This document shows positions 8,579 to 22,083 of a DNA stretch of 64,000 bases, one piece after another. The stretch covers positions 124,001 through 188,000 of the forward strand of contig NZ_JARSBP010000010.1 in the NCBI RefSeq assembly GCF_029623955.1, in the 5' to 3' direction. The stretch comes from Mycobacterium sp. 236(2023) (GTDB lineage: Bacteria > Actinomycetota > Actinomycetes > Mycobacteriales > Mycobacteriaceae). The notes below the pieces were generated by a model that did no database searches, was not told where the DNA came from, and saw only the letters and a list, made by a program, of their open reading frames with translations. Positions within the stretch are counted from its first letter, which is position 1; every line of letters starts with the position of its first letter. Both the position numbers and the translations under genes were made by a program.

Positions 8579-9837
8579 GTCGCGCTTTCCTCCAGCAGAC
8601 CGAACCACTTGGCCGCCGTCTCGACATCCTTGTCGCCGCGGCCGGAGACATTCACCAGGATGATCGCTCCCGCGCCGAGTTCTGACCCGAGCTTCAGCGC
8701 GCCCGCGATCGCGTGCGCCGACTCGATCGCCGGGATGATGCCCTCGGTGCGGCTCAGCAGCGACAGCGCGTCCATGGCCTCGGTGTCGGTGATCGGCTGA
8801 TACTGCGCACGACCGACATCTTTGAGGAGCGCATGCTCCGGGCCGACACCGGGATAGTCCAAACCTGCTGAAATCGAATGGGATTCGACGGTCTGGCCAT
8901 CGTCGTCCTGCAGGAGATACGAGAAGGAGCCCTGGAACGCGCCGGGCGATCCGCCGGTGAAAGTGGCGGCGTGACGGCCGGTTTCGACTCCGTCGCCCGC
9001 GGCCTCATACCCGATGAGGTTCACACCCGGGTCGTCGATGAAGGCATGGAAGATCCCGATGGCGTTCGATCCCCCACCGACACAGGCGACGACCGCGTCG
9101 GGCAGCCGCCCGGCCTGGTCGAGCATCTGCGCCCTGGCTTCCATCCCGATGACGCGCTGGAAGTCACGCACCATCAATGGGAACGGGTGCGGGCCCGCCG
9201 CAGTCCCGAAGCAGTAATACGTGTTGTCCGCGTTGCTGACCCAGTCGCGGAATGTCTCGTTGATCGCGTCTTTCAACGTCTTCGACCCGGACTCGACCGC
9301 GACCACCGATGCACCGAGCAGCCGCATCCTGGCCACGTTGAGCGCCTGACGCGCGGTATCGACGGCGCCCATGTAGATGACACATTCCAGGCCGAGCAGC
9401 GCACACGCCGTCGCCGTCGCCACGCCGTGCTGGCCGGCACCTGTCTCGGCGATCACCCGGGTCTTGCCCATCTGCTTGGCGAGCAGGGCCTGACCGAGCA
9501 CGTTGTTGATCTTGTGAGAACCGGTGTGGTTGAGGTCTTCTCGCTTCAGAAAGATCCGCGCCCCACCGGCGTGCTCACTGAGCCGCTCCGCTTCGTAGAG
9601 CGGCGACGGGCGGCCGGTGTAATGCTTCTGCAAACGATCCAGCTCGTCGAGGAACGTCTGATCGCCTCGGGCTTTCTCGTAGGCGGCAGTCACCTCTTCG
9701 ATGACGGCCATCAGCGCTTCGGGAACCAACCGCCCGCCGTAGGCACCGAAATGCCCCCTGGCGTCAGGGTCGTGCGACGTGGGCTCGGCAACCGCCGCGC
9801 TGGCACGCGGCAGATCCGGACCTGAGTGTTCAGCCAC
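8575..9837 (-). CDS. trpB: Tryptophan synthase beta subunit
   Basis: The protein has 420 residues. It is the PLP enzyme that joins indole and serine to make tryptophan. The PLP lysine lies in [14 protein letters not shown], with the glycine-rich phosphate loop GGGSNAIG and the ETGAGQHG block that is typical of TrpB. The GTG start at 9837 directly follows the trpC stop (TAA|GTG). The gene ends in an ATGA overlap with trpA, so the two synthase subunits are probably translationally coupled. Confidence 0.97.
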   Translation of the reverse strand: MAEHSGPDLPRASAAVAEPTSHDPDARGHFGAYGGRLVPEALMAVIEEVTAAYEKARGDQTFLDELDRLQKHYTGRPSPLYEAERLSEHAGGARIFLKREDLNHTGSHKINNVLGQALLAKQMGKTRVIAETGAGQHGVATATACALLGLECVIYMGAVDTARQALNVARMRLLGASVVAVESGSKTLKDAINETFRDWVSNADNTYYCFGTAAGPHPFPLMVRDFQRVIGMEARAQMLDQAGRLPDAVVACVGGGSNAIGIFHAFIDDPGVNLIGYEAAGDGVETGRHAATFTGGSPGAFQGSFSYLLQDDDGQTVESHSISAGLDYPGVGPEHALLKDVGRAQYQPITDTEAMDALSLLSRTEGIIPAIESAHAIAGALKLGSELGAGAIILVNVSGRGDKDVETAAKWFGLLEESAT

Positions 9838-10656
9838 TTAACGCGCGGGTTTCGGGCACGACGGATGCGCACCGGCAGTGACCAGATCGGCGACGGCACT
9901 GCGCGGATCACCACTGGTGACCAGACCCTCGCCGACGAGAACACCGTCAGCGCCGGCCCCCGCGTAGGCAAGCAGGTCGGCGGTGCCGCGGACACCCGAC
10001 TCCGCGATTTTGATGACCTTGCTCGGCAGTCCCGGCGCGATGCGTGCGAAGCAATCCCTGTCGACTTCGAGCGTCTTCAGATTCCGGGCATTCACGCCGA
10101 TCAACGAGGCGCCGGCCTGCAGCGCCCGGTCAGCCTCTTCCTCGGTGTGCACCTCGACCAGCGCCGTCATCCCGAGCGACTCGGTGCGCTCCAAGAGCGA
10201 TTCCAATGCGGGTTGCTCCAGAGCCGCGACGATCAACAGCAGTAAGTCCGCGCCGTGAGCTCGCGCCTCATGAATCTGGTAGGGGCGAACGATAAAGTCC
10301 TTGCGCAGCACCGGAATCGACACGGCGGCGCGGACTGCGTCCAAGTCGTCGAGCGACCCGTTGAAGCGGCGCTGTTCAGTAAGCACGCTGATCACGCGCG
10401 CGCCGCCGTCTTCGTAGGAACTGGCCAGCTGCGCAGGATCGGCGATCGAGGCGAGCTCGCCGCGGGACGGGCTGGCGCGCTTGACCTCGGCGATCACCGC
10501 GATCCCGGGAGCGCGCAACGCGGCCATGACGTCGAGGGGCGCCGGAGCCCGCTTGGCCGCCTCTTTGACCTCGGAAAGGCTGACAACGGCCTCTCGTGCG
10601 GCAACGTCAGCGAGCACTCCCTCGATGATGGAGTCGAGCACGGTCGCCGAACTCAT
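9838..10656 (-). CDS. trpC: Indole-3-glycerol phosphate synthase
   Basis: The protein has 272 residues. It converts CdRP to indole-3-glycerol phosphate. Diagnostic blocks are [34 protein letters not shown] and IAESGVRG, which carry the catalytic Lys and Glu residues of the family. The ATG at 10656 is preceded by a purine-rich GGGGAAGGGAAA; the longer in-frame ORF to 10722 adds residues that do not look conserved. A 72-nt gap separates it from the upstream membrane-protein gene. Confidence 0.96.
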   Translation of the reverse strand: MSSATVLDSIIEGVLADVAAREAVVSLSEVKEAAKRAPAPLDVMAALRAPGIAVIAEVKRASPSRGELASIADPAQLASSYEDGGARVISVLTEQRRFNGSLDDLDAVRAAVSIPVLRKDFIVRPYQIHEARAHGADLLLLIVAALEQPALESLLERTESLGMTALVEVHTEEEADRALQAGASLIGVNARNLKTLEVDRDCFARIAPGLPSKVIKIAESGVRGTADLLAYAGAGADGVLVGEGLVTSGDPRSAVADLVTAGAHPSCPKPAR

Positions 10657-10728
10657 AGGCGTCGTTTCCCTTCCCCTGACGTCCATTCGATTACCACCGA
10701 AGGGTAGTCGCCACCGAGCCATGCTCTG

Positions 10729-11310
10729 TCACCGCCCCTTGCTGTCCGGGTTGGTCGGGTCGCGCCCCTCGTCGAGGGCATCCCAGATCATCCGCTCCGA
10801 CATCGCCGCCTCGGGCGTCTCCGCCTTGGCGGCCGGCCGACGGGCGTAACGCGCCACCTCGGTGCGACCTCCCGTCCCCGAACGCATGAGCAGCACCGCG
10901 CCCACCAGCGACAGCGCCGCGGCCAGCAGCGTCACGACCGCGCCGACGTAGTGCCGCTCCGTGCCGAGCAGATCCGCCACCGGCACCTCGGCGAGACGGG
11001 CCGCACGCACCGCGACATCCTCGACCACCCACAAGCTGATTCCCAGGTAACCCATACCGGCGCTGGCCGCCGCGACCAGCACTGCCAGCACCCGGAGCAC
11101 CCAGCCGCGCACCGCCAGCACCGCGACCGCCGCCGCCACAGCCAGCAACGCCAGCGGGACCAGGGCCGTCGACCACGTCGCTCCGGAAAGGTCGGCCGTC
11201 TTCGGCTGGCCCAGCCCGTCGAACGACGTGATTTGCACCCACGTGAGCCGCGACGCCCCCCACAGCCCCGCCGCGGACAGCACCAGAAGTAGCTGGGCCA
11301 CCCGGATCAT
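10729..11310 (-). CDS. Trp biosynthesis-associated membrane protein
   Basis: The protein has 193 residues with about four hydrophobic helices and a charged C-terminal tail of about 45 residues. It matches, by position and character, the TIGR02234 family (Rv1610 in M. tuberculosis), which is always found between trpE and trpC in mycobacteria; its biochemical role is unknown. The ATG at 11310 overlaps the trpE stop as ATGA, which supports this start and co-translation with trpE. Confidence 0.9.
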   Translation of the reverse strand: MIRVAQLLLVLSAAGLWGASRLTWVQITSFDGLGQPKTADLSGATWSTALVPLALLAVAAAVAVLAVRGWVLRVLAVLVAAASAGMGYLGISLWVVEDVAVRAARLAEVPVADLLGTERHYVGAVVTLLAAALSLVGAVLLMRSGTGGRTEVARYARRPAAKAETPEAAMSERMIWDALDEGRDPTNPDSKGR

Positions 11311-12833
11311 GGCTCGGCCAACGTCTCGGCAGCCGCAATCGCGGCGAGCACCGCACGCGCCTTGTTGGCGGACTCGTTGTACTCGTACGGACCGTTGGAG
11401 TCCGCGACGACACCGCCGCCGGCCTGCACGTACGCGGTGCCGTTGCGCATCAGGGCTGTGCGGATCGCGATCGCGAAATCGGCGTTGCCCGCGAAATCCA
11501 GATAGCCGAGCACGCCACCGTAGAGACCGCGACGCGTCTTCTCGACCTCTTCGATGAGCTCCATCGCACGGACTTTGGGCGCCCCCGACAGCGTTCCCGC
11601 GGGGAAGCACGCCGTCACGGCATCCAGCGCGGTCTTGTCGTCGGCGAGCAGACCCGTCACCGTCGACACCAGGTGCATGACGTGGCTGTAGCGCTCGATG
11701 TGGCTGTAGTCCTCGACCTTGACGGTGCCCGGCCGGCAGACTCGGCCGAGGTCGTTGCGGCCGAGATCGACCAGCATCAGGTGTTCGGCGCGCTCCTTCT
11801 CGTCGGAGAGCAGTTCCTTCTCGAGCAGGACGTCTTCCTCTTCGGTGTCACCGCGCCAGCGGGTGCCCGCGATCGGGTGGGTCGTCGCACGGCCCTCCTT
11901 GACGGTGACGAGTGCCTCCGGGCTGGAACCGACGATCGAGAAGTCCAGTCCCCCAACCTGATTCGGCACATTCAGCAGGTACATGTACGGACTGGGGTTG
12001 GTCACCCGCAACATCCGGTAGACATCGAGAGGATCGGCGTCGGTATCCATCTCGAAGCGCTGCGACGGAACCACCTGGAACGCCTCGCCGGCCTCGATGT
12101 CGCCGACGAGTTTGTCGACGATCTCGGTGTACTGCTCGACGGTGCGCTGCGACCGATGCAGCGGCGCGGGCCTGCTGAACGTCGCGACGGTGGAGCTCAG
12201 CGGCTCCGCCAGGGCGGCCGTCATGACATCGAGGCGGGCCACGGCGTCGTCATAGGCCCAGTCGACTCGTTCATCGGTGCCGTTCCAGTTCACCGCGTTG
12301 GCGATCAGCGTGATGGTGCCCTCGTGGTGGTCGACGGCGGCGACATCGGTTGCCAGCAGCAGCATCATGTCCGGCAGACCGAGGTCGTCGACCGTCAGCT
12401 CGGGCAGCCGTTCCAACCGGCGCACCATGTCGTAGGCGAAGAACCCGACCAGTCCCGACGACAGCGGCGGCAGACCCGGCAGGGCGGCCGTCTCCAGCAG
12501 CGTCAAGGTCGCTGTGAGGGCGTGCAGCGGGTCGCCACCTGCGGGTGCGTCCTGCGGGGTGACACCCAGCCAGACCGCCTCGCCGTCGCGCACCGTCAGC
12601 GCGGACGGGGCGCCCGCGCCGATGAACGACCAGCGCGACCACGACCGCCCGTTCTCCGCGGACTCCAGGAGGAAGGTCCCGGGACGGTTGGCGGCCAGCT
12701 TGCGGTACGCCGAGAGCGGCGTCTCGCTGTCGGCGAGCACTTTGCGGGTCACTGGGACCACCCGGTGCTCGGCGGCCAGCGCCCGGAAGTCCTCACGCGA
12801 CGTTGTCGTGGTGAGGTTGGCGGTCGTCTGCAC
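11307..12833 (-). CDS. trpE: Anthranilate synthase component I
   Basis: The protein has 508 residues, a usual TrpE length. It makes anthranilate from chorismate using ammonia from a separate glutaminase subunit. Chorismate-binding motifs are clear: [30 protein letters not shown], and [12 protein letters not shown]. The N-terminal part holds a LLESAENG-type element expected for the Trp feedback site. The GTG start at 12833 lies 26 bp from the divergent bcp start, with GGGAG a few nucleotides upstream. It heads the trp-lgt operon; trpD is not in this window. Confidence 0.96.
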   Translation of the reverse strand: MQTTANLTTTTSREDFRALAAEHRVVPVTRKVLADSETPLSAYRKLAANRPGTFLLESAENGRSWSRWSFIGAGAPSALTVRDGEAVWLGVTPQDAPAGGDPLHALTATLTLLETAALPGLPPLSSGLVGFFAYDMVRRLERLPELTVDDLGLPDMMLLLATDVAAVDHHEGTITLIANAVNWNGTDERVDWAYDDAVARLDVMTAALAEPLSSTVATFSRPAPLHRSQRTVEQYTEIVDKLVGDIEAGEAFQVVPSQRFEMDTDADPLDVYRMLRVTNPSPYMYLLNVPNQVGGLDFSIVGSSPEALVTVKEGRATTHPIAGTRWRGDTEEEDVLLEKELLSDEKERAEHLMLVDLGRNDLGRVCRPGTVKVEDYSHIERYSHVMHLVSTVTGLLADDKTALDAVTACFPAGTLSGAPKVRAMELIEEVEKTRRGLYGGVLGYLDFAGNADFAIAIRTALMRNGTAYVQAGGGVVADSNGPYEYNESANKARAVLAAIAAAETLAEP

Positions 12834-12852
12834 CCCGCGATTCTCCCAGACG

Positions 12853-12859
12853 TACCGTA
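12853..12859. promoter_or_regulatory. Overlapping divergent -10 boxes of trpE and bcp
   Basis: The heptamer TACCGTA contains TACCGT on the plus strand and TACGGT on the minus strand, both fitting TANNNT. On the plus strand it lies 7 nt before a GTG at 12866, the third codon of the longest bcp reading frame, which predicts a leaderless mRNA. On the minus strand it gives trpE a very short leader. The two promoters cannot easily fire at the same time. This is inference from pattern. Confidence 0.5.
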
Positions 12860-13339
12860 GTGACCGTGAATCCAGTGCAAAAGGGTGACCGGGTCAACGA
12901 GTTCGAACTACCGGACCAGACGGGAACGACGCGGACGCTCACCGAGCTGCTCGCGGGTGGCCCCATCGTGCTGTTCTTCTACCCGGCCGCGATGACGCCC
13001 GGGTGCACCAAGGAGGCCTGCCACTTCCGCGACCTCGCGGGCGAATTCGCAGCCGTCGGCGCGAGCCGGGTGGGCATCAGCGCCGACACCGTCGACAAGC
13101 AGGCCGAGTTCGCCGAGAAGCAGAAGTTCGACTATCCGCTGCTGTCGGACACCGAGGGTGTCGTCGCCGCGCAGTTCGGCGTCAAGCGCGGGCTGCTCGG
13201 CAAGTTCATGCCGGTGAAGCGGACGACGTTCGTCATCGACACCGACCGCACCATCCTCGAGGTCATCGCCAGCGAGTTCAGCATGGATACCCACGCCGAC
13301 AAGGCCCTCGAGGTGTTGCGCCAGCGCCAGTCAGCATGA
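12860..13339 (+). CDS. bcp: Peroxiredoxin, bacterioferritin comigratory protein type
   Basis: The protein has up to 159 residues. It is a thioredoxin-fold peroxiredoxin that reduces hydroperoxides. The peroxidatic Cys lies in [12 protein letters not shown], a TxxC motif with a nearby second Cys at +5 as in atypical 2-Cys Bcp/PrxQ proteins. The GTG at 12860 is the longest start, but the GTG at 12866 fits the -10 box spacing better. Its ATG/TGA end (ATGA) overlaps the ABC ATPase gene. The position next to trpE matches bcpB (Rv1608c) of M. tuberculosis. Confidence 0.92.
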   Translation: MTVNPVQKGDRVNEFELPDQTGTTRTLTELLAGGPIVLFFYPAAMTPGCTKEACHFRDLAGEFAAVGASRVGISADTVDKQAEFAEKQKFDYPLLSDTEGVVAAQFGVKRGLLGKFMPVKRTTFVIDTDRTILEVIASEFSMDTHADKALEVLRQRQSA

Positions 13340-14127
13340 CCGTCCTCGAGCTCTCCGATGTGACGTTCCGCCGCAACGGCAAACAGATCATCGACGGCAT
13401 CTCGCTGACGGTGCGCGAGGGTGAGCACTGGGCGCTGCTCGGGCCCAACGGTGCGGGCAAGAGCACGCTACTGGGCTTCTGCGCGGCGAACACGTTCCCG
13501 ACGTCGGGGACGGTCCGGATTCTGGGCGAGCAGATGGGTCGGGTGGATCTGTCGACGCTGCGGCATTCGATCGGGCACGTCAATCCCCGTCACCAACTGC
13601 AGTATTCGCTGACGGTCCGCGATGTCGTGATGACGGGCATCACCGCCACCATCGACACGCCGATGCGCTGGCATGCCAGCAGCGAGGAGTCGTCACGGGC
13701 CGACGCGATGATCGCCGCAGTGGGTCTGTCCCACAAGGCAGACGACGTGTGGCCCACGCTGTCGCAGGGCGAGCGCGGACGCACGCTGATCGCCAGGGCG
13801 CTGATAGCCGAGCCACGCCTGCTGCTGCTCGACGAGCCGTCGACGGGACTGGATGTGGCTGCGCGCGAACAACTTCTGGAGACCATCGACTCGCTCGACC
13901 AGACCCATCCTGAGGTGGCGTCGATCCTCGTCACGCATCACCTTGAGGAACTGCCGATCACGACGACGCACGCGCTGCTCATCTCCGAGGGGCGCACAGT
14001 CGCCAGCGGCCCGGCCCGCGAGACGATCACCACCGAGACGGTGTCGGAAGCCTTCGCCCACCCCGTGGTGGTCGGCTACGACGAGGGACGCTGGACGGCC
14101 CGCGCGAAGGCTTCGCGGATCATGTAG
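13336..14127 (+). CDS. ABC transporter ATP-binding protein
   Basis: The protein has 263 residues and is a single nucleotide-binding domain: Walker A GPNGAGKST (about residues 35-43), signature LSQGERGR, Walker B RLLLLDEPS, and a switch His in VTHHLEELP. It most resembles stand-alone ATPases of the iron/molybdate-like uptake class, but no permease gene is adjacent, so the substrate is unknown. The start ATG overlaps the bcp stop as ATGA. Only 3 nt separate its stop from the convergent hisI stop. M. tuberculosis has a different gene (chaA) in this position. Confidence 0.88.
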   Translation: MTVLELSDVTFRRNGKQIIDGISLTVREGEHWALLGPNGAGKSTLLGFCAANTFPTSGTVRILGEQMGRVDLSTLRHSIGHVNPRHQLQYSLTVRDVVMTGITATIDTPMRWHASSEESSRADAMIAAVGLSHKADDVWPTLSQGERGRTLIARALIAEPRLLLLDEPSTGLDVAAREQLLETIDSLDQTHPEVASILVTHHLEELPITTTHALLISEGRTVASGPARETITTETVSEAFAHPVVVGYDEGRWTARAKASRIM

Positions 14128-14130
14128 CGG

Positions 14131-14478
14131 CTACGCCTCCGGTCCGAGCAACTCGTCGGCGTCGAAGCAGGTGTGGTCGCCGGTGTGGCATGCGCCGCCG
14201 ATCTGGTCGACCTCCAAAAGCACGGTGTCGCCGTCGCAGTCGAGCCGAACGGCATGCACGTACTGCGTGTGACCGGACGTCAGGCCCTTGACCCACTGCT
14301 CGCCACGTGATCGCGAAAAGTACGTTGCTTCACGGGTTTCCAGCGTGCGGGCCAGCGCGTCGTCGTCCATCCACGCGACCATCAGGACCTGCCCGGTCCC
14401 CCGCTCCTGAACCACCGCGGTGAACAGGCCGTCGGCATTGCGCTTCAGACGCGACGCGATCGCCGTATCCAAGGTCAC
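14131..14478 (-). CDS. hisI: Phosphoribosyl-AMP cyclohydrolase
   Basis: The protein has 115 residues. It opens the purine ring of phosphoribosyl-AMP in histidine synthesis. The metal-binding motifs are present: DCDGDTVLL supplies the Asp ligands and [12 protein letters not shown] the Cys residues. The length matches the monofunctional enzyme without a HisE domain; hisE and hisG must be elsewhere. The GTG start overlaps the hisF stop as GTGA. It is the last gene of the his operon. Confidence 0.95.
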   Translation of the reverse strand: MTLDTAIASRLKRNADGLFTAVVQERGTGQVLMVAWMDDDALARTLETREATYFSRSRGEQWVKGLTSGHTQYVHAVRLDCDGDTVLLEVDQIGGACHTGDHTCFDADELLGPEA

Positions 14479-15260
14479 CTCACCACGATCCCTTCGGACT
14501 TCATCGCCGCCTTCACCTGGCCGATGGTCAAGTCTCCGAAGTGGAACACGCTGGCGGCCAGAACGGCGTCAGCCCCTGCAACAACGGCGGGCGCGAAATG
14601 TTCCACCGCACCGGCGCCGCCGCTGGCGATCACCGGGACGGTCACCGCGCCGCGCACCGCACGCAGCATTCGCAGGTCGAAGCCCGCCTTGGTGCCGTCG
14701 GCATCCATCGAGTTCAGCAGGATCTCCCCGACTCCGAGTTCGGCGCCGCGGCTGGCCCACTCGACAGCGTCGATCCCGGTGCCGCGCCGGCCTCCGTGCG
14801 TGGTCACCTCCCAGCCCGACGGTGTCGGCTCAGAACCCTCGGGGACCGTGCGGGCATCGACCGACAGCACGATGCACTGCGATCCGAACTGCCGCGACAG
14901 CTCCGAGAGCAGCTCGGGGCGCGCGATCGCCGCCGTGTTCACCGACACCTTGTCCGCACCGGCCCGCAGCAGCACGTCGACGTCGGCGACAGACCGCACG
15001 CCACCGCCCACGGTCAGCGGGATGAACACCTGCTCGGCGGTGCGGCGCACCACCTCCAACATCGTGGTCCGGCCCGACGATGACGCGGTGACGTCGAGGA
15101 ACGTCAGCTCGTCGGCACCTTCGGCGTCGTAGGCTGCGGCGAGTTCGACCGGGTCACCGGCATCGCGCAGATTAGCGAAGTTGACGCCCTTGACCACGCG
15201 GCCGTCGTCGACATCGAGGCACGGGATCACCCGGGTGGCGACGTCGCCGGCGGCGTTCAC
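14475..15260 (-). CDS. hisF: Imidazole glycerol phosphate synthase, cyclase subunit
   Basis: The protein has 261 residues and a TIM barrel. It uses ammonia from HisH to make imidazole glycerol phosphate and AICAR. Catalytic Asp residues are in [16 protein letters not shown] and in the [16 protein letters not shown] block; phosphate loops are GGGVRS and ASGGAGA. I chose the GTG at 15260 because it overlaps the upstream stop as GTGA; the longer frame to 15527 is an extension through the upstream gene. Confidence 0.97.
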   Translation of the reverse strand: MNAAGDVATRVIPCLDVDDGRVVKGVNFANLRDAGDPVELAAAYDAEGADELTFLDVTASSSGRTTMLEVVRRTAEQVFIPLTVGGGVRSVADVDVLLRAGADKVSVNTAAIARPELLSELSRQFGSQCIVLSVDARTVPEGSEPTPSGWEVTTHGGRRGTGIDAVEWASRGAELGVGEILLNSMDADGTKAGFDLRMLRAVRGAVTVPVIASGGAGAVEHFAPAVVAGADAVLAASVFHFGDLTIGQVKAAMKSEGIVVR

Positions 15261-16075
15261 AAGTAGTCCTTCGGATCGCCGACGGCGTGGACGATCTTCA
15301 GAATCTCTTCGTGAACGCCGGGCGCGGCGGCCAGCGCCGACGGCGACGACGACGTCCACGGCTCTCCGGCGAGATCGGTGACGACGCCACCGGCGGCTCG
15401 CACCAGCGCCACACCGGCCGCGTGATCCCAGACGTGATGCCCGAAACTGATTGCCCCACCAAGGATTCCAGCTGCCACGTAGGCGAAGTCGAGGCCCGTG
15501 GAGCCGTGCATCCGCAGGCGTGAGCATTCACGGCTGAGTCCCTCGATGACCTTCACGCGATAGCGCCCGGGATAGCGTCCGCGTGAGTCGATGTTGAAAG
15601 TGCCGATGGCCACGATGGATTCGCCGAGGATGGCGGCATCGAGGCGCTCGACATCGGAGCCGTTGCATTGCACCGGGCCGCCCGCGATCGACGTGTAGCT
15701 CTGCGACACGAACGGCAGCCACGTCAGTCCCAGCACGGGGTCGCCGTCGGCGAGCAGGCTGAGCAGTATCGCTGCTGTCGGCAGTCCCGCCGCGTAGTTG
15801 AACGTGCCATCGATCGGATCGAGCACCCAGACCAGCTCGGAATCGAGCGGCTCGCCGCCGAATTCTTCTCCGTGCACCCCGATTCCGGTTAGCTTCGTCA
15901 GCTCGGCGACCACGCGTCGCTCAATCGCCAGGTCGACCTCGGTCGCGAAGTCGTTACCCTTCTTCTCGACAGCGGAGTCGGCGCGGTGCCCCGCGACGAA
16001 CTGCCCTGAGGCGGCATCGAGCACCCCCGCCGCGATGGTCAGCAGATCGGCCAGCTGCCCGCGGTCCAGTGTCAC
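15257..16075 (-). CDS. impA: Inositol monophosphatase family protein in the his operon
   Basis: The protein has 272 residues. It has the metal-dependent phosphatase motifs [18 protein letters not shown] and [15 protein letters not shown]. The family covers inositol-1-phosphatase and histidinol-phosphate phosphatase. Its position between hisA and hisF, with GTGA overlaps on both sides, matches impA (Rv1604). The place in the operon makes a role as the missing histidinol-phosphatase plausible, but sequence alone does not decide between the two activities. Confidence 0.92.
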   Translation of the reverse strand: MTLDRGQLADLLTIAAGVLDAASGQFVAGHRADSAVEKKGNDFATEVDLAIERRVVAELTKLTGIGVHGEEFGGEPLDSELVWVLDPIDGTFNYAAGLPTAAILLSLLADGDPVLGLTWLPFVSQSYTSIAGGPVQCNGSDVERLDAAILGESIVAIGTFNIDSRGRYPGRYRVKVIEGLSRECSRLRMHGSTGLDFAYVAAGILGGAISFGHHVWDHAAGVALVRAAGGVVTDLAGEPWTSSSPSALAAAPGVHEEILKIVHAVGDPKDYL

Positions 16076-16833
16076 GTGCCGACCGCGTCGAGCGCCTGCG
16101 GCAGCGTGAATCGGCCTGCATACAACGCTTTTCCAACGATCGCGCCTTCGACGCCTTGGCCGGTCAGCGTCGCGATCGCGCGCAGATCGTCGAGGCTGGA
16201 GACCCCACCCGAGGCGATGACGGGAGCATCCGTGCGCTCGCAGACCTCGCCGAGCAGGTCGAGGTTGGGCCCGTTGAGCGTGCCGTCCTTGGTCACGTCG
16301 GTGACGACGAAACGCGAACAGCCTTCGCGGTCAAGGCGTTCCAGCACCGTCCACAGGTCGCCACCGTCAGTCTCCCAGCCGCGGCCGCGCAGGCGGTACT
16401 GCCCGTCCTCGATCTTGGCGTCGAGCCCGACGGCCACCTTGTCGCCGTGCTCGGCGACGATCCGAGCACACCACTCGGGGTTCTCCAACGCGGCGGTGCC
16501 GATGTTCACCCGCGCGCAGCCGGTGGCCAGCGCCGCGGCCAGCGATTCGTCGTCGCGGATGCCGCCCGACAGCTCCACGGCGACATCGAGCTTTCCGACA
16601 ACCTCGGCGAGTAGTTCGCGGTTGGAGCCGCGCCCGAAGGCGGCGTCGAGGTCGACGAGGTGGATCCACTCCGCACCGTCGCGCTGCCACGTCATCGCGG
16701 CGTCGAGCGCCGACCCGTACTCCGTCTCACTGCCCGCCTGCCCCTGGACGAGGCGTACGGCACGGCCCTCCACCACGTCGACGGCGGGCAAAAGGATGAG
16801 TCGTGCGGAAGAATCCGCTCCGGCGCTGTTCAC
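16072..16833 (-). CDS. hisA: Phosphoribosylformimino-AICAR ribotide isomerase
   Basis: The protein has 253 residues and a TIM barrel. It isomerises ProFAR to PRFAR; in mycobacteria the homologue (PriA) also performs the TrpF step of tryptophan synthesis. That dual role is known for the family and fits a genome region where trp genes lack trpF. Catalytic Asp residues sit in [10 protein letters not shown] and [11 protein letters not shown]. The GTG at 16833 lies 5 nt after the hisH stop; this is the only junction in the his operon from hisD to hisI that is not overlapping. Confidence 0.95.
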   Translation of the reverse strand: MNSAGADSSARLILLPAVDVVEGRAVRLVQGQAGSETEYGSALDAAMTWQRDGAEWIHLVDLDAAFGRGSNRELLAEVVGKLDVAVELSGGIRDDESLAAALATGCARVNIGTAALENPEWCARIVAEHGDKVAVGLDAKIEDGQYRLRGRGWETDGGDLWTVLERLDREGCSRFVVTDVTKDGTLNGPNLDLLGEVCERTDAPVIASGGVSSLDDLRAIATLTGQGVEGAIVGKALYAGRFTLPQALDAVGT

Positions 16834-16838
16834 GACGG

Positions 16839-17455
16839 TCAACTTAGCGCCCCGACCCAGTTCGACAGTAATTCTGCGCCGGCGTCCCCACTCTTCTCCG
16901 GGTGGAACTGGGTCGCCGACAGCGGCCCGTCCTCGACCGCCGCCAGGAACGGGACGTGGTGCGTGGCCCAGGTCAGCCGCGCCGAGGCGTCTCCCTCCCA
17001 CTGCTGGGCGGCATACGAGTGCACGAAGTAGAAGCGGGTGTCGTCGCTCATTCCGTGGAAGAGCACGCTGTCGGCAGGGGCGTCGACGAGGTTCCAGCCC
17101 ATGTGCGGGATGACGGGCGCGTCGAGCCGGACGACGGAGCCGGGCCACTGCCCGCAGCCCGTCGACTCGACGCCGAACTCGACGCCGCGGGAGAACAGGA
17201 TCTGCATGCCGACGCAGACGCCGAGCACCGGACGTCCGGCCGCGAGCCGCTCGGCAATGATCTTCTCGCCGCCGATCGCCCGCAGCCCCGTCATGCATGC
17301 CTCATACGCACCGACGCCGGGAACGACGAGCCCGTCGGCATTGGCCGCCGCCGACGGATCCGCGGTGACCTCGACCTCTGCTCCGACGCGCTCGAGGGCG
17401 CGCTGCGCCGAGCGCAGGTTGCCGGAGCCGTAGTCCAGGACGACGAGTTTCTTGG

Positions 17456-17459
<4 letters not shown>
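16839..17459 (-). CDS. hisH: Imidazole glycerol phosphate synthase, glutaminase subunit
   Basis: The protein has 206 residues and is a class I glutamine amidotransferase. The catalytic triad is visible: the Cys in [13 protein letters not shown] and His and Glu in QFHPEKSG. It delivers ammonia to HisF. Start motif VVLDYGSGN is typical. The GTG start overlaps the hisB stop as GTGA. Confidence 0.97.
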
Positions 17460-20513
<3,054 letters not shown>

Positions 20514-20549
20514 TGTCCCAGAGCTGCACAAATCAGTATCGGAGGCGTC

Positions 20550-20972
20550 ATGTCCGATCGGACGAACAGAAGCACCCACCCCAACAACGCACCCGGCGTT
20601 CCGATGATCTTTCCGGTGTGGTTCGAGAAACTGCAGATCAAATACATCAATCCCCTGCTCAGGCCGCTGTCGAAGCGGATGCCCGGCCTCGCCGTCATCA
20701 AGCACCGCGGGCGCACATCGGGCAAGGACTACGAGACGATCATCACCCCGTACCGCAAAGGCTCGGTCGTGGCGATCGGGCTGGCACACGGCAAGACCAA
20801 CTGGGCCAAGAACGTGCTCGCTGCTGGAGAGGCGGACCTGCAGGTCGGCAGCAAGACGCTACACCTGGTCCGGCCACGCGTGTTGCCCGCCGGCACTCAG
20901 GACCCGACGCTGCCGCGGGTAGCCCAGATGCTGCTCAAACGTTCGGGCATTTTCGTCGCCGATATCGCTTGA
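20550..20972 (+). CDS. F420H2-dependent nitroreductase/quinone reductase family protein (DUF385)
   Basis: The protein has 140 residues. The split-barrel DUF385/Ddn family is recognised by [23 protein letters not shown] and the [17 protein letters not shown] block; members use deazaflavin F420, typical of mycobacteria. The substrate is not predictable. The ATG at 20550 is preceded by GGAGG at about 5 nt, which fixes the start. The following LysE-type gene starts 23 nt after its stop, so they may be co-transcribed. Confidence 0.85.
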   Translation: MSDRTNRSTHPNNAPGVPMIFPVWFEKLQIKYINPLLRPLSKRMPGLAVIKHRGRTSGKDYETIITPYRKGSVVAIGLAHGKTNWAKNVLAAGEADLQVGSKTLHLVRPRVLPAGTQDPTLPRVAQMLLKRSGIFVADIA

Positions 20973-20995
20973 CCTGACCTGAAACACTCGACGCC

Positions 20996-21634
20996 ATGAC
21001 CTGGCAGATGTGGTTGGCGTTCTTCGGTGCGGCGATCGTGATTGCGGTGACGCCGGGGCCGGGTGCGGTGCAGTCGATGGCGACCGGTCTCACGCACGGC
21101 GTGAAGCGGGGCTACTGGAGCATTTTCGGGCTCGAGGTGGGCCTGATGCTGCAACTGGCACTCGTCGCCGTCGGACTCGGTGCCGCCGTCGCCAGTTCGA
21201 TGGTCGCGTTCACCGTGATCAAGTGGCTGGGCGTCGCGTACCTTGCCTACCTGGCGGTGCGGCAGTGGAGATCCGAACCCATCGATCTGACCGCCCAGGT
21301 CGACCGAGCAGTGGACGGCGGCCGCGTGTCTCTGATGGTGCGCGGCTTCCTGGTCAATGCCACCAACCCCAAGGGGCTGCTGTTCTTCCTCGCTGTGATG
21401 CCGCAGTTCGTCGTTCCGACGGCGCCGCTTCTGCCGCAGTACCTCACCATCGGCGTCACGATGATGGCGGTCGACCTGGTGGTCATGGGCCTCTACACGG
21501 CGCTGTCCGTGCGGCTGCTGGCCTGGCTGCGCACGCCGCGTCAGCAGACGGTGCTCAACCGCTCGATCTCGGCGTTGTTCGCCGGTGCGGCGGTGGTGCT
21601 CGCGCTGGTGCGGCGTGGTCCGGCTGCCGTTTAG
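20996..21634 (+). CDS. LysE/RhtB family amino acid exporter
   Basis: The protein has 212 residues with about six membrane helices. The N-terminal VTPGPGAVQSMATGLTHGVKRGYW block and the central VNATNPKGLLFFLAVMPQF block are the signature of LysE/RhtB exporters. Its substrate cannot be read from the sequence. Its stop TAG overlaps the stop of the convergent gene within TTAG, so the two genes share bases at their ends. Confidence 0.92.
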   Translation: MTWQMWLAFFGAAIVIAVTPGPGAVQSMATGLTHGVKRGYWSIFGLEVGLMLQLALVAVGLGAAVASSMVAFTVIKWLGVAYLAYLAVRQWRSEPIDLTAQVDRAVDGGRVSLMVRGFLVNATNPKGLLFFLAVMPQFVVPTAPLLPQYLTIGVTMMAVDLVVMGLYTALSVRLLAWLRTPRQQTVLNRSISALFAGAAVVLALVRRGPAAV

Positions 21635-22080
21635 CCGCACCGGCCGCTGATGGCAGCGCTGGCGGCTTCGGCGTCCTGCAGCCGGCCCGCTTGCGCCGCG
21701 GCGGTGTTCGGCACGCCGGCGGTGGCTGCCGCGCCGATGTCCATCAGCTGGTTGGCGAACCGGCGGACCTCGCTTGCCAGGTCCGTGGGCGTGGCCGGAT
21801 CGAGGCGGGCCAACAGATACTGACCACCGTCGAACAGCGCGACGCGGGCATTGGCCGCGACGGCCATGGCACCCGCGATGTCGTCGGATCCCCCGGGCGG
21901 CGTCACATTGGTGTTCGTCGCCACACCGGTGCGTACGATTTCGAACGCCGAGCAGATCGCGGTCTTCGCGTCGGTTCGCTGGGCGTCGGTGTAGTCGGCT
22001 TCGCCGTCGAACGTGCGGAACAGCGCGAGCACCGCGACGCCGAGCGCCAATACCGCCACCGCCAGGGCCGCCAGTTTCAT
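21631..22080 (-). CDS. Hypothetical membrane-anchored or secreted protein
   Basis: The protein has 149 residues. It starts with a hydrophobic segment (about residues 2-22) that could be a signal peptide or anchor, followed by an Ala-rich, mainly helical extracytoplasmic domain with two cysteines (one near 43, one at the C-terminus in ISGRCG). I do not recognise a family with confidence. It lies between nadC and the exporter gene, with the nadC stop just 3 nt from its start codon, so it may be co-transcribed with nadABC. Confidence 0.7.
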   Translation of the reverse strand: MKLAALAVAVLALGVAVLALFRTFDGEADYTDAQRTDAKTAICSAFEIVRTGVATNTNVTPPGGSDDIAGAMAVAANARVALFDGGQYLLARLDPATPTDLASEVRRFANQLMDIGAAATAGVPNTAAAQAGRLQDAEAASAAISGRCG

Positions 22081-22083
22081 GGT

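Noticed and set aside
12834-12859. Trp attenuator upstream of trpE
   Set aside because: Only 26 bp separate trpE from the divergent gene, too short for a leader peptide and hairpins.
20514-20549. His leader peptide or attenuator upstream of hisD
   Set aside because: The 36-bp gap has no run of His codons and no hairpin.
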